DNA from: Sophora flavescens
Lineage: Eukaryota > Streptophyta > Magnoliopsida > Fabales > Fabaceae
Direction: 5' to 3'
NCBI GenBank assembly: GCA_030762895.1
Contig: CM061068.1
Span: forward strand, 40,968,783 to 41,032,782
DNA: 64,000 bases
Under the pieces are notes generated by a model, which did no database searches, was not told the origin of the DNA, and saw nothing but the letters and a program-made list of their open reading frames with translations. Positions 1-11,089 of this stretch are shown here, in pieces. The translations under genes were made by a program, and so were the position numbers. The stretch's first letter is position 1, and every line of letters starts with the position of its first letter.

Positions 1-412
1 CGACCCCTCATTGATAAATAGTTTCAGAATAATTCTAAACTGGTAAATAGTTTCTAAAAGAAACCCAGTTTGGTAAAAAAGCCAAGTATTCAGGGGTTTG
101 GGCATATACAATGGCTGCGAGTATTAAACATCTATCTACTTATATATTTTCTGATACATACAATTGCTCGAACAAAAGACAATGTACTAAAGAAGCAAGC
201 CGAGGAAATTAAAGCAGAACGTAAGTAGGTGAGTTATAGGATTGCAATTACATTCGACAAAAGAACCATTGCTAGAAGGATATAGTGTTGCAGCAAAGGT
301 TTGGTTTCTATGAAATGAAGCATTCCCTCACCCCCTCCCTTTTTTTGGTTGGCTGATAGAAATTGGTTAGATATCTTGTTTGTCAATTCTAACGGTCATA
401 TGTCTTACACTC
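1..412. other. Left flank of the Athila element, no gene seen
   Basis: AT-rich sequence with no convincing coding region. Its last five bases (CACTC, 408-412) match the five bases just after the right LTR (16460-16464), so this is target DNA into which the Athila element inserted. The match can be extended to CACTCTTA on both sides, which leaves the exact LTR edge uncertain by a few bases. Confidence 0.5.
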
Positions 413-2146
413 TTAACATAAAACTACACCCTATCGCAAAAATAATATAGGAGTATTTAGGACTTCAAGTATCGAACCACATAGATTGTTGACAAGTACT
501 AGATTAATTACTTTCTTATGTTATTTAGACAATCGAATTGTTTGAAAACAAAGAAATAAAAATAACAAGACTGTGGGAACAATGAAAAGCAAAAAATTGC
601 AAGCAAAAGTTCAATTATGGAAAGACTAGGGAGCTTGGTTTCACTTAGTGCTTGTTTGGTTAGCACCCAAAACGGAGTTTGGACTCCCAAAATCCCGTTG
701 CTACAGTAACTGGAGTGTTTGGGAGCCAAATTGAGTTGAAAATAATTGATTCATGGTGGGAAAACTGATTTTTGTGGAATCAAAAATTTTTAGCTTTTCT
801 GTTGAAAATAATTGATTCTAGATGTAGGACCCATAAAATTCTACATATTTACACCTCAAAAGTGATTTTACTTTATCATCCAAAAAAAATCAATTCTTCT
901 AAACCTACTTTTAAAATATTGTTACCAAACACAAATCAATTTTCCTAACCTTGATTTTTTCAAAATCAATTCTTCCAAAATCAATTCTAACAAAATCTAA
1001 AACAAACGGACCATTATGTTACTACCTATGATATTACCCAATTACTCAATGATATGTGTTTCTTATTGATTGTCAATCACTCGCTCTAAAGCTATTAATA
1101 CCCGATGGTCATGCAATATTAATATTATTTCCCTTAAACAGTTACCCCCAATGGCCATGCAAGACAAACAATTAAAAGAAGCATAAAGAACTGGCAAGTT
1201 TTGTTAATTCAATAACTGATTGAAAACAGGGGATTGCGTTTGGTCCACGCAACCTCAAATCCGATTAATCCTAGAGTTCCGTTAACTAATTGTGGTACGG
1301 TCACCAGTCAATTAATTAACTTAGTAAAGAATGATCAAAACCTTCTAGAAATTTAAACGCAATGATTAAACCAACCAATTAAATGAAACGCTATATCATA
1401 TTAAAATTGGGAAAACATCAAATGTATCAAAACATAAGATCCACCGTTACCCTAGGAATGAAATTAGCTAAGCATAGTCATAAAGATCACTATACAAATC
1501 ACATGCATGTAACAATCCATAAGAGAGAACTAGGACACTAAAACCCGGACACCCTTTTGATGCAAAACAGTCTTCGAATCAACTGGGAGACGGTCCTTCA
1601 CTTGACGGCTATCTTCTTCTCTCTGCGATCAGCCTCCTTTTCTGTGCCCTGATCACTTCCTTTTACAGTTAACTGAGAAAACCTACGTGATTGGGCCTCT
1701 GATACACGAGCACGACCGTGCTGGATGTTGAGCATGGTCGTTCTTAACAAAAAGCGGCGTCAAACCGTGCTAAAAATGAGAAAGTCAGCAAGGCCTTGTT
1801 GATGAGCACGGTCGTGCTTAGTGATGAACACGGTCGTGCTTGGAAAACGACGTCAACTCCAGAAAACAAGCAAGGGTGTGCTGATCAGCACATTCTCTTC
1901 TAATGAGCACAGTCGTGCTTAATATTTAGCACGATCGTGCTCCTTTGAAAACTTCAAAATTCAATCTTTTTATCCAAAAATCCTCCAGAATTGTTGCTTT
2001 TTCTCCAAGTTAAATGCTCCACTGCCATGATGACAAATTCTACAATAATCATGGGAAATGGGGTGAGTATCCACAATAATTTCTAAATAAGTGACAAATC
2101 ACACCTAATTTCCCAACAATAAAGTATACAAAACGACAGTTTATCA
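413..2146 (-). repeat. 3' LTR of the Athila element (contains a MITE)
   Basis: Matches 15090-16459 over its length. On the plus strand it ends GTTTATCA at 2146; on the minus strand this is the TGATAAAC start of the 3' LTR, next to a purine-rich tract. Without the MITE and its 3-bp duplication the length is 1365 bp, against 1370 bp for the other LTR. The low-coordinate end has drifted: the right LTR starts TGCGC there, this copy does not, and about 16 bp found near that end in the right LTR are missing. Paired palindromes of the GCACG-CGTGC type lie at about 1708-1945. Confidence 0.85.
648..1013. mobile_element. Tourist-like (PIF/Harbinger) MITE inside the LTR
   Basis: A 366-bp block present in this LTR and absent from the other, where the flanks meet directly near 15340. 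It is bordered by TTA on both sides (645-647, 1014-1016), the usual PIF/Harbinger target duplication. Its ends are related inverted repeats of the type TGCTTGTTTGGTT and TGGTCCGTTTGTTTT. It encodes nothing. The comparison with the sister LTR gives the empty site and shows it arrived after the Athila element. Confidence 0.85.
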
Positions 2147-2162
2147 ACCTCCCCATACTTAA
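2147..2162 (-). other. Polypurine tract next to the 3' LTR
   Basis: On the minus strand the sequence reads AGTATGGGGAGGT and then the LTR start TGATAAAC. A purine-rich stretch touching the 3' LTR is the plus-strand DNA primer site of LTR retrotransposons. Its position confirms the orientation of the element. Confidence 0.75.
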
Positions 2163-3644
2163 GGATTGTTTGTCCTCATGCAATAATCATGGCCTAAAAG
2201 AAATATGAGAAAATCAAAGAACCAAACATTAAAGGACCCTAAATCTTCAACAAGCAATGACAAATAAATTAACCTTAATTTTTTATGGAAAAAATCAAGA
2301 TATTTCCCAATTAGAGGCTTAGGTTCCCTGAAATCAAATTTCCCAATGAATAAGGGGTCACTCTTCTCACAACTCTCAAAGTGTATAAGGGTAAAGACAA
2401 TTATCACTCAAGTTCCCGGAAGAAAGCATATTACCATAAGCTTGTTTATAGACCAAATCTCTACTATGTAGTTTACATGCATCCATAATTAAGAGGTCTT
2501 TCATGGGTTGTAACATGGCCTTGGGAATGATGTCAAGTAGGAAAAGGAAATAAAAGGGATATGCAAAGGGCTAAAGGAAATCAAGAATTAAGCAAATAAC
2601 CCTTAGAGCATAAATGGAGCAAATAACCCTTTCTCTTCTTCTTTCTTTCTTTCTCTTTTTTTTTTCATTAACACTTATTTTCATCTCTCTCTTTCTTTTC
2701 AATTTTTCTTTTCACATCAAAGAGAGAGAAATTCCCAACGATAAATTTTTCTTGCCATCCATACATAAGCATTAATACATTCCAAATCTATTTGCTCCAT
2801 TTATGTTTTAATAGGTTACCGCCCAACAATTTTTTAAAATTTATACTTGGGTACCAATGAAAGAATTTTTTTTTAAGACTCAAAATGGGCAACTAATGGA
2901 CATGGCAAAACAATATATCCGAAGGCCAGAAAAAATACCTACAATTGCCTCAATCATATTCAACATGCATGCAAATCAAATTCGCCTTGAAATGGTCACA
3001 AAGTAAGTTCTAGAATGTACCAACTTGGGGAACATCACACAAACAAAGAGAGGGGTGAGTATTCATGATTCAGCAAATACACCTATAATGGTCAAGTCTC
3101 ATATTTAGTAGCTCAATTCAATGAAAAGCAATCAAACAAGGAACCTCATGCTAATATTTAGCTTTCAAATGATAATCCCAATTCATTTTTAGTTATAAGT
3201 CATTCAAATCAATCAAAAGAAAATTTAAATGGTCCCCTGATGATATGAGTTTATAATTTTCCAGAAAAATGTGGCACAGAATCAACACCCAAAAACATAA
3301 TGCAATCATCACAGTCAACTAAGTGCACATGACAGATAAATCAAGTGAACTTGTGTGCACCTAGTAAGGAAAAATTGAATTTCCCCTCCCCACACTTAAA
3401 ATCTAGCACTGTCCTTAATGTAGAGGAATAAAAGCACAAGTAATTTTCCCTCCCCACACTTAGAATCTAGCATTGCCCCCAATGCAAATAATTAAAAGCA
3501 CAAGTAAGGAATAGAGAAAATTAACTAAGCTATAAAAAAAGAGATAGAGATAGAGAACTTCCCAGTAATAGTTGTCATGACTGCATATTCATTTTTTAAT
3601 ACAATAGCATAGCCGCTTGTGTACAAAAATGAATAAAAGAAAAA
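2163..3644 (-). other. Non-coding region between env-like ORF and 3' LTR
   Basis: No coding region is supported here. It has a CT-rich stretch near 2635-2710 and a degenerate tandem duplication at about 3383-3512. In each copy a CCTCCCCACACTTA block is followed by a GCACAAGTAA block; on the minus strand these give GGGGAGG tracts resembling the polypurine tract. Long untranslated 3' regions are usual in Athila-type elements. Confidence 0.5.
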
Positions 3645-4907
3645 TTACTGGGGAGGAGAGCCAAAATGACGCTGCATCATCTGGAGCATGGTCGCTAGCT
3701 GCTGGTCCTGCGCATCCATCCGCTGGTAAATGCCCTGAGTCATAGCCGTCAGCTGCTCGTCCTGTGCATCCATCCGCTGGTAAATACCCTGGATCTGCGT
3801 CTCCTAAACATCCAATCGAGCATAGACTCCTAGCTCGAGACTGTCTAAACGCGCAATGAGACCGTCCACGACTGCCTGCGGGGGTGGTGGAGTAGGCTGG
3901 TCATCCATCTGAGCATCTGCACCTGGGACCTGCTCCTGAAAATTTGCGGCAGGCTCCTCTTGAGGGTGTACATCATGGGTTGTTGCTGGCTCCTCCTGAG
4001 CGGCAACTGGAGCTGCGGCGTGAAGAAATCCTCGTCTGTCACGCACTAAAACACCGGTGTGAGTCAGCATCCTCTCATCAATGGTGAGCATATGACACAT
4101 CTGGTGTGCACGAGGATCTATGGCGCCAAAGCTAAGTGCCAACTGAGTGATGTAGGATCCCACCAAGATGTATCCCGTCTGCCCATCCCTCAGCCTCATG
4201 TCAATGTTTAGGCATGTTTGTAGAAAAATATGGCCAGCGTTTAGCGGCCGTGCCTGAACCATACACCACAGGATGTACAGATCTGTCCTCGAGACCACGC
4301 CCTGTGTGGAAAAGCGTCATGTGATCGAGTGGCCTAGCCAGCGGTGAATCATACACAATGGCATATCAGTGATGGTGGATGCCTTCGACATCCAATGGTT
4401 ATAGTGTATATCCCCACCGGTGATTGAAGCCCACATGACCGCATCTATAAAATCTGCTGGGGGATCCAGCAATCCCCTCTGGTATAGATCAGTCTGTACT
4501 GACTCTGCAGTCGCAAAGTCGATGTGGATGTTGAACTCGGTCAGAGTCAACTACCTCTACACTCCATGCATCTGAAAAATGACAAGGGACTCCGCTCCCT
4601 CATCGTCGTACACATAGCTCAGTATGGAGAAAAACTCCAGGGTGGGCTCCCGATAAGTAGGGCGAGTGATGGATCCAATGCGCTCCCACCCAGTGTGCCG
4701 AATCAGCTGCTGGATACGGGGAGCAAGTCCGTAAGCGGTCAAGATACCCATGTCAAGACTCCTAGTCGAGACGAACTCGAAAGGAGTTAGTCTGTGGAAC
4801 CTCTGAATATGCTCAGGCCTCTGGAACTGAAGAAACTCGCCCTGGAGAGGTGGGTGAGGCTGAGCAGCCTGACGGGCGTGTTTAGGAGCCATAGTCCTGA
4901 AAATCAA
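3645..4907 (-). pseudogene. Athila env-like (ORF3) region with in-frame stops
   Basis: One reading frame runs from the ATG at 4907 to a TAA at 3645-3647 without a frameshift. It is cut by stops at 4557-4559 and 4551-4553 (TAG), 4317-4319 (TGA) and 3804-3806 (TAG). The N-terminal part resembles the conserved protein that follows integrase in Athila-type elements of dicots (blocks around FVSTRSLDMGIL and REPTLEFFSILSY). The middle is alanine- and proline-rich. The C-terminus has two copies of a GIYQRMDAQD unit. It is called env-like only by position; I see no convincing signal peptide or membrane segment, and its role is unproven. The 5' edge lies next to the palindrome array at 5090-5260. Confidence 0.65.
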
Positions 4908-5541
4908 ACAAAGAGTACATCAGTGCCATGAAGAATGAGGAAAAATACAAACAGTTCAGGCACCAAATCATAGCATCATAAGCATCAAGCAGTTTAATCG
5001 ATGCATGTACTCTCTGTTTTATTTTTACTTTTATTTTTTTATTTTTTATTTTTTTTTATTCTGGAAAATTAATGAGCACTGCCTAGCTACCAGGGAGCAC
5101 GGCCGTGCTCACTAATACTGGACATTTATGTAGATGATGAACAGCATGGTCGTGCATAATGATGAGCACGACCGTGCTCAATGATAAAAGCCCAGAAACT
5201 GCAGATTATGAGCAAAACGGTCGTGCTTAATGATGAGCACAACAATGCTCAATACCCAGTTCCAGATAAAAACGCAGAAACAGCCATCAAAACACACAAA
5301 GAAATTACTCGTCCTAAGCATACTCATGTATATATCACAGGTAGGGACAAGATATATGAACATTCAGGCACAGTTCTCAGATATATAGACACATCAAAAA
5401 GAGAAACAAATGACAATCTCAAACTCCTAAAACAGATATATGGACATGATAAGAGTATGAGTAAATGGATTGTTGCCTGGATCAAGGAAAAATTAGAAAA
5501 GAGATGAGCAAAATCAGTGAAAGGAGGCGCTGTGGTGGCTG
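4908..5541 (-). other. Non-coding Athila segment with palindrome pairs
   Basis: No gene. Paired palindromes occur at about 5092-5110, 5140-5180 and 5215-5250, such as GAGCACGGCCGTGCTC and GAGCACGACCGTGCTC, with short spacers. The same word type is in the LTRs and at 8190-8300 and 9290-9500. An open frame on the plus strand here shows no recognisable domain and is treated as chance. Confidence 0.6.
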
Positions 5542-8150
5542 TGTTAAGATCACATCTTTAGACATCTTTGATTTTGATGAATCCAAACAAAGAATGATTT
5601 TAAGTGAACCTTATGAAGTTCACTAACATGTCTATAAAGTGTGCAGATCAGTATACAAGAGTCTCATGACAAAGAAACATAGTCTTAATGATGCATCTGT
5701 AGTATGATACGTCTGAAGATTGACTCGGTCACCAACAAATTCTGACCAAGCAACAGAAAGTTCCTCGCTTCAACAATATTCAAACTCAACGAATATTCTC
5801 AGAATATTTCCAATAAAGAAATTATCTATCAGAAAGCTCAAAGCACCATTCCGCGCCTGAAGAATCTATTTGTTGCAAACAGCAAAATGAACTTTACTTG
5901 AACGCAGACCCGCTTAGTACAAATAAGGAAAGTCGCGCTGCCCAAGTCTGAAAAAGCAACAAACGCATGCTCTGAATCAATCTGCACTCTGATAAAGCTA
6001 TGCGAACCTATACATTCAATTTGTCTTGAAGCTCACCAACGATCATAAACATTAAATGCAAGACTAGAACGACTCTATTGGCATTTATTGATGAAGAACA
6101 AAAGAATACTCAGTTGAAGAACTCTCCTCAACGGACCTATCTCTTTTGAGTATAAATAGAAGACTTTGAATATCATTGAACATACACCTGAACTCCTTAA
6201 CTCTAGCATTCAATACTCTCAAAGCTCTCTTAAGTTCTTCGCTAGAAAACTTCTCTGCTCAAATCATTTGTATTTATTGAGAAGTCTTTATTGTGATCTC
6301 ACCTATCTTAAATACTTATTCACTCTGTGAGTGTTACTCGGTAGATTTGGAAAGTTGTAATCCATGAAGTTGTTGCTTCATTCAAACTCCTACCATTTGT
6401 AGAGCCTGTGGAGGCTTGAAGAAAGAATACTTGTTTGAGCCTGGAGAGGCTAGGTGTTCAAACAATACATGTTAGTTGATGAGTGTGATTTCACCTCATT
6501 TTTCATGTGCATTTCTGCATGCATTTGCATATAGTTAGGCCATTTTAGTTTGATTTTGGTTAGTTTTTCCTTTGGAACATATAAGGTGGTTTTGTGTGTT
6601 GTTTTGCAGGAATTTGTGATTAATTGCCTAAGATTTGGCCATGATGAAGCTTGGATGAAATAGAGCATGAAAAGAGAAGAAATTGAGCCAAGCAGAATTC
6701 TGAAGCTTCGCCTCGCGAGACTGGATCTCGCCACGCGAGCCTGAAGACCAGCTGATCAGCAACAGTCAGTCTTTCTGTCTCGCCTCGCGAATCACGTTTC
6801 GCCACGCGAGCCTGAAGGCTTGACTGTGCTGGAAGATGTCTCCCTTTTGCCTCGCCTCGCGAGTTACCTTCTCGCCTCGCGAGAGGACGAATCCCTGAAG
6901 GTCAGATTTTTAAGATTCGCCTCGCGAGCTGCGTCTCGCCCCGCGAACGCGCGAAACTCAACCCCTGTTATAAGCTGTTTTAGGGCAGAACTGAGAGGGC
7001 ATTGGATTGGGAGAGAAAGGAGGCGGCTACAAACCCTAAAAAGGCAATTTCTGCTGTTGTGGCTGCTGCTGGGCATCTTCCATGGAGTTCCTCTCTTCCT
7101 TCATCTTTGTATCTTTTCCTTTGCTTTTCTCTTTGAATATGTGTAGCTAAACTCCCCCTTGTTGGGGTTAGATGATTGCTTCTTTGAACTTGGTTGTAAT
7201 ATGATGTGGTAGTAATATAATTTCCTATTTCTTTATGAGTGTTTGATTCCATGCTTAATGCTTTCCTTGGTTTGATCATCCTAGGAATGATATGTTGCTT
7301 TAATAGACAATTGAAAGGTTGATGTTAAGGCATGCTCATGAATCAAATGCCAAGTAGTTCATGAACCTAGACATAGGTAATGGGGTGCTTGCAATCTTAT
7401 GAATCTTGACTCTTAATGCAATTTCTCATGTTAATCCACCTAAGACATTAGGGTTTAATTTGGGATTTTAGGCTCATTCCACCTAAGACATTAGGGTTTG
7501 AGTATTTGAAGAAGATTTGATTGTCATAATTGAATTAGGAATTATGTTACTTACCATTTCATAGCACCAAGGGAGGATTAGCCTAGTCTAACCCTAACAA
7601 TTCTATCCATTTGTTGTTCACATTTATGTTTGCCTATTAAGTGTTTGATAAAATACCTAAAAGAACAAAAACATTTTATTCTTGTTTGTTTCATTAGATG
7701 TTAGAGCTACCTTCATTCCAAACAAGATTCGCCTAGATAGCAGTTCAATTTGTGAAGTGGTACTTGTCCACGATCCCTGAGGACGATTTCCGGTTCTTAC
7801 CGTTTTATTACTTGCACCGACCCGGTACACTTGCCGAGTCTGTGTCATTAGTTGAGCCTGTGGAGGCTAGGTGTGTAAATAATACCTTATGTAACCTGAT
7901 CAGTTATAGTGCAAATACTTGATGAAGCCAAGGACTGGACATAGCCCAAGGTTTAGGGTGAACCAATATAAATCTGTGTCTCCTTTCTTAGCTTAATATT
8001 TTTAGTTTAATTTATTTTATGGGTTGAAAAATAAATTTCCTTTTTATGAGACGCATCCTTGTGTCTTATCGGCTAAACTGCAACATTTTCAGAAAAGATT
8101 TTAAAACACAATTCGACCCCCCTTCTAGTGTTTTAAATTTGTTCATTTCA
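5542..8150. mobile_element. Solo LTR (copia-like?) inserted in the Athila element
   Basis: The segment begins TGTTAAGATC and ends GTTCATTTCA, flanked by GGCTG (5537-5541) and GGCTA (8151-8155), a 5-bp duplication with one mismatch. Inside are a TATAAATAG box near 6151 and a GACCCCCCTTCTAG tail near 8115, which recall plant SIRE/Maximus-type copia LTRs. No coding sequence belongs to it. After subtracting the nested LTR with its duplication, about 1233 bp remain. Sequence on both sides continues as Athila internal DNA. The family assignment is tentative. Confidence 0.6.
6477..7847 (+). mobile_element. Inner solo LTR of a Ty3/gypsy element
   Basis: Starts TGATGAGTG, ends TGTGTCA and is flanked by a perfect 5-bp duplication TTAGT (6472-6476, 7848-7852). 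The 3' end carries the CGACCCGGTACACTTGCCG block also seen at the ends of the LTRs at 57418-57447 and 61544-61573, so it is related to that gypsy family. Four palindrome pairs of the CTCGCCTCGCGAG type lie at about 6705-6740, 6780-6812, 6850-6886 and 6916-6950. Open frames across it are by-products of this GC-rich part. It arose by recombination between the two LTRs of a full element. Confidence 0.85.
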
Positions 8151-8460
8151 GGCTAATCCGCAAGTATGAGAGGAAAGGGCAGAGTGTGAGCACGGTTTCA
8201 AAATGAACCCTAGCCCGTGCTCTGTCCCCTTTTTTATTTTTTCAAAATCCCAGCTGTGCACGGCCATGCTAAGCAAGGAGCATGGTCGTGCATAATTTTT
8301 AATTTTTAATTTTTAGCTTTTTTTATTTAAAAAAAAAACTAAAACAGAAGCAAACTACCTAACTAGACTCAATGACACCATGCAATTTTTTTTTTATTTT
8401 TTTTATATGACCAAAAAGAAAAACTTGAAAAATTTGGATAAGAAAAGCAAAGAGAAGGGT
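8151..8460 (-). other. Athila non-coding segment after the solo LTR
   Basis: No gene. Contains degraded palindrome words around 8190-8225 and 8255-8295, followed by AT-rich tracts. This continues the Athila sequence interrupted at 5541. Confidence 0.5.
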
Positions 8461-8931
8461 TTAGAAATTGTTATCCCAAGGAGTCCGGGAAGACTCCTTC
8501 TCTTTCTCCCCCGCCTTTGATTCTTCTTCCAAATTTCTTTCCAATACTAACTTAGCAAGCCTAGCCTCTTCAATATTTAGATATGCATAATCATTCGTTG
8601 CTTCTCCTCCTAACAAGTAAAGCTCACACCATCTATTTCTCTCCTGTTCAGTATAGCGCTCTATCTCTAGGAATGGGATCCGGTCTGGTCTCCTGATTTT
8701 CCTTTCAACCATGTAATAATAGCACTTACGACCAACATTGTACCCACGTGTGCGTTCTCCTACCCTCCGCTCAATATCTCGAAGGGTTTCAACCCGGGCA
8801 TACTCGTTTGTGTCCCGAAAGAAATCCAAGCGAGATGAAGTGTATCCGGGGTAGGAATTGGTAGCAATCTTCTCCCTTTGTTCTTTAGTCAAACGTTCAA
8901 CTTCCGGGAATGGACACAGTCTGTCTCGGAT
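8461..8931 (-). CDS. Unknown charged ORF between integrase and env-like region
   Basis: An open frame of about 155 codons from the preceding in-frame stop to the stop at 8461; no ATG is seen near its start. I do not recognise the protein. It is rich in Arg, Glu and Tyr and has an LEIERYTEQERNRW stretch and an acidic/basic tail. It lies downstream of integrase in the same orientation, so it is either an extra Athila ORF or part of the env-like reading region displaced by the inserted LTRs. It could also be a chance frame. Comparing related full-length elements would decide. Confidence 0.35.
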   Translation of the reverse strand: MRDRLCPFPEVERLTKEQREKIATNSYPGYTSSRLDFFRDTNEYARVETLRDIERRVGERTRGYNVGRKCYYYMVERKIRRPDRIPFLEIERYTEQERNRWCELYLLGGEATNDYAYLNIEEARLAKLVLERNLEEESKAGEKEKESSRTPWDNNF

Positions 8932-9646
8932 TCAATCCTTATGTGTTGAAACTCGGGATGATCCTAGGAGATTGAGAATGACATCTGTTTTCACAAATAA
9001 AATTTTGGTCCGTATTGATAATTAAGGTTAAAATCAAAATAATAAAATAAAACGAAAATAAAGGAAAGAAAATGGAAACAAAAAGGGACCAAATCATGCA
9101 TTCACTCACTGGAGCATACGGAAAGCATAGGAAACAAGAAGAACATACCTTTTGAGAGTTGGAGCAAAAACACTTGAGGGAAGGGGCAAGGGGACGACAG
9201 AGCAAAAAGTAATAAGAAGAAGGTGAGAGCGCGGTTAATCCTAATCCGTGCTCTGCCCGTCCTCCTTTATTTATAGTTCAAATCAGTGAAGGAGCACGGA
9301 CGTGCTCACTGTTAAGCACGGTCGTGCTCAGCCCCATTTAAAAATTCAAATTCAAATTCGAATCAGATTTTAAAAAATTCAAATTTAAATTATAAAGGAG
9401 CACGATCGTGCTCACTGTTAAGCACGACCGTGCTCAGCCACATTTTAACTTTTCAAATCCGCAAGTCAGCACGGTCGTGCTTAACTTTGTGCACGACCAT
9501 GCTCAATTCAGCACTGACGAAAGTGAGCATAAGCGAGAATTGGACACAGGTGTGTCCCTAATGGACACAACTGTGTCTGTCCCAGCAATTTGAGAAGGAT
9601 TCAACTACTAAATAAATAGTTAATAAAAGGATATAGGAAGAAGCAC
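8932..9646 (-). other. Non-coding region with dense palindrome pairs
   Basis: No gene supported. Palindrome pairs lie at about 9295-9332, 9400-9437 and 9469-9505, for example GAGCACGGACGTGCTC and AGCACGGTCGTGCT separated by about 7 bp. At 9540-9582 a different word is used twice, GGACACAGGTGTGTCC followed by a degraded copy. A short sequence at 9220-9250 (CCGTGCTCTGCCCGTCC) resembles one at 8210-8230. Confidence 0.6.
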
Positions 9647-9679
9647 GGGTTGCCTCCCACTGAGCACTTGTTTAACGTC
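9647..9679 (-). other. Conserved post-integrase motif
   Basis: On the minus strand it begins GACGTTAAACAAG and ends GGGAGGCAACCC. The same 33-base motif, with 4 differences, is at 58638-58670 in the unrelated-looking gag-only element. In both it lies just after the last retrovirus-like coding part. Function unknown to me; splice or RNA-structure roles are only guesses. Confidence 0.6.
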
Positions 9680-9710
9680 GCTAGCCTGACGGTTGTCCTC
9701 GAGAGGGGTG

Positions 9711-10070
9711 TTATTCCAAGTTCACTGTATGACGCTCAGGTACCATGCCATCCTCATAATGCTTCACTCTCTGCCCATTAACCTTGAAGGTTTCATTCCC
9801 ATATCTGGTTACCTCAAGCACGCCATATGGGAAGACTTTGGTAACTTCATAAGGCCCAATCCACCTAGACTTCAGTTTTCCTGGAAGCAAGTGAAGTCGT
9901 AAGTTAAAAATTAGAACTTTTCTACCAGCATGAAACTCACGCTTTTGAATGTGCTTGTCGTGCCACTTTTTAGTGTGCTCCTTGTATAGTTTGGCATTTT
10001 CATATGCCTCAAGATGGAACTCATCCATCTCATTAAGATGCAATAAACGCTTTTCACCTGCAAGTTGCAT
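9711..10070 (-). pseudogene. Integrase C-terminal domain (GPY/F type), frameshifted
   Basis: A 119-codon frame containing the GPY/F-like block WIGPYEVTKVFPYGVLEV, typical of the C-terminus of Ty3/gypsy integrases, followed by the VNGQRVKHY stretch common at the end of these proteins. It is in a different frame from the integrase core (10226-11089), so at least one frameshift lies between 10070 and 10226. In an intact element it would help integrase bind DNA and chromatin. Confidence 0.8.
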
Positions 10071-10225
10071 GTCAAAATTAAAAAAATTAAAGGCCCAGTA
10101 AGTCTTATGCTCTAACTCAATAGGTGAGTGACATGCTTTTCCAAAAACAATCTATAGGGGGACATGCCAATGAGAGTTTTAAATGCAGTTCTATATGTCC
10201 ATAATGCATCATCAAGTTTCAAAGA

Positions 10226-11089
10226 CTAATTTTTCCTAGAACTGTTAACTGTCCTTTCCAAAATTTTCTTTAACTCCCTATTGGAAACCTCTACTTGCCC
10301 ACTAGTTTGTGGGTGGTAAGGGGTGACTATCTTTTGAGTGATACCATATATTGTCAAAAGATTATCAAATTGTTTATTACAAAAATGGGTGCCACCATCA
10401 CTAATGATTGCTCTAGTAGTGCCAAATCTTGTAAAAATATTTTTCTTTAAAAACTTTACAACTCCTTTAGCATCATTAGTGGGTAAAGCCACTGCTTCCA
10501 CCCACTTTGAGACATAATCCACAGCAAACAGAATATATTCATTGGAAAAAGATTTGGGAAAAGGTCCCATGAAATCAATGCCTTAAACATCAAATAATTC
10601 ACAAACCAAAATATTGTTTAGAGGCATATCATGTTTCCTAGAAATATTCCCACACCTTTGGCATCTATCACAAGATTTCACAAAATTGTATGCATCCTTA
10701 AAGAGAGTGGGCTAGTAAAAACCACATTGAAGAACTTTTTGAGCTGTCCTAGTTGGGCCAAAATGGCCACCAACTTCCCTAGAATGGCAGTGCTCTAAAA
10801 TAGCATGTGTATCTACCTCAGGAATGCATTTCCTAATAATTTTATCACTACATACCTTAAACAAATAAGGTTCTTCCCACAAATAATACTTAACATCATA
10901 AAGAAATTTCTTACGCTGAGCATATGGAAGGTCAGGGGGAAGTTTATTACCTGCCTTGTAGTTGACAAAACCTACATAACAGGGAAGTTTGGAAACGAAG
11001 AATAATTGCTCATCAGGAATGGTTTTCTTTATGACCTCTTCAACTTGTGGTCTGACAGAAGCATCCACCCTTGAGAGATGGTCCGCCAC
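10226..11089 (-). pseudogene. Integrase zinc-finger and catalytic core with stops
   Basis: The upper part (11089-10712) continues from RNase H and carries the zinc-binding region with HAILEHCHS and GGHFG. The catalytic core (10570-10226) keeps all three acidic positions: Asp in FAVDYVSKW, Asp in IISDGGTHF and Glu in QVEVSNRE. The frame is shared by both parts but is cut by stops, including one ending the part at 10712 and one near 10582. Integrase inserts the reverse-transcribed copy into host DNA. The catalytic residues are present, but the protein could not be made whole. Confidence 0.85.

Noticed and set aside
5181..5507. 108-codon plus-strand frame as a gene
   Set aside because: Lies in a non-coding Athila segment and includes palindrome words; no family match.
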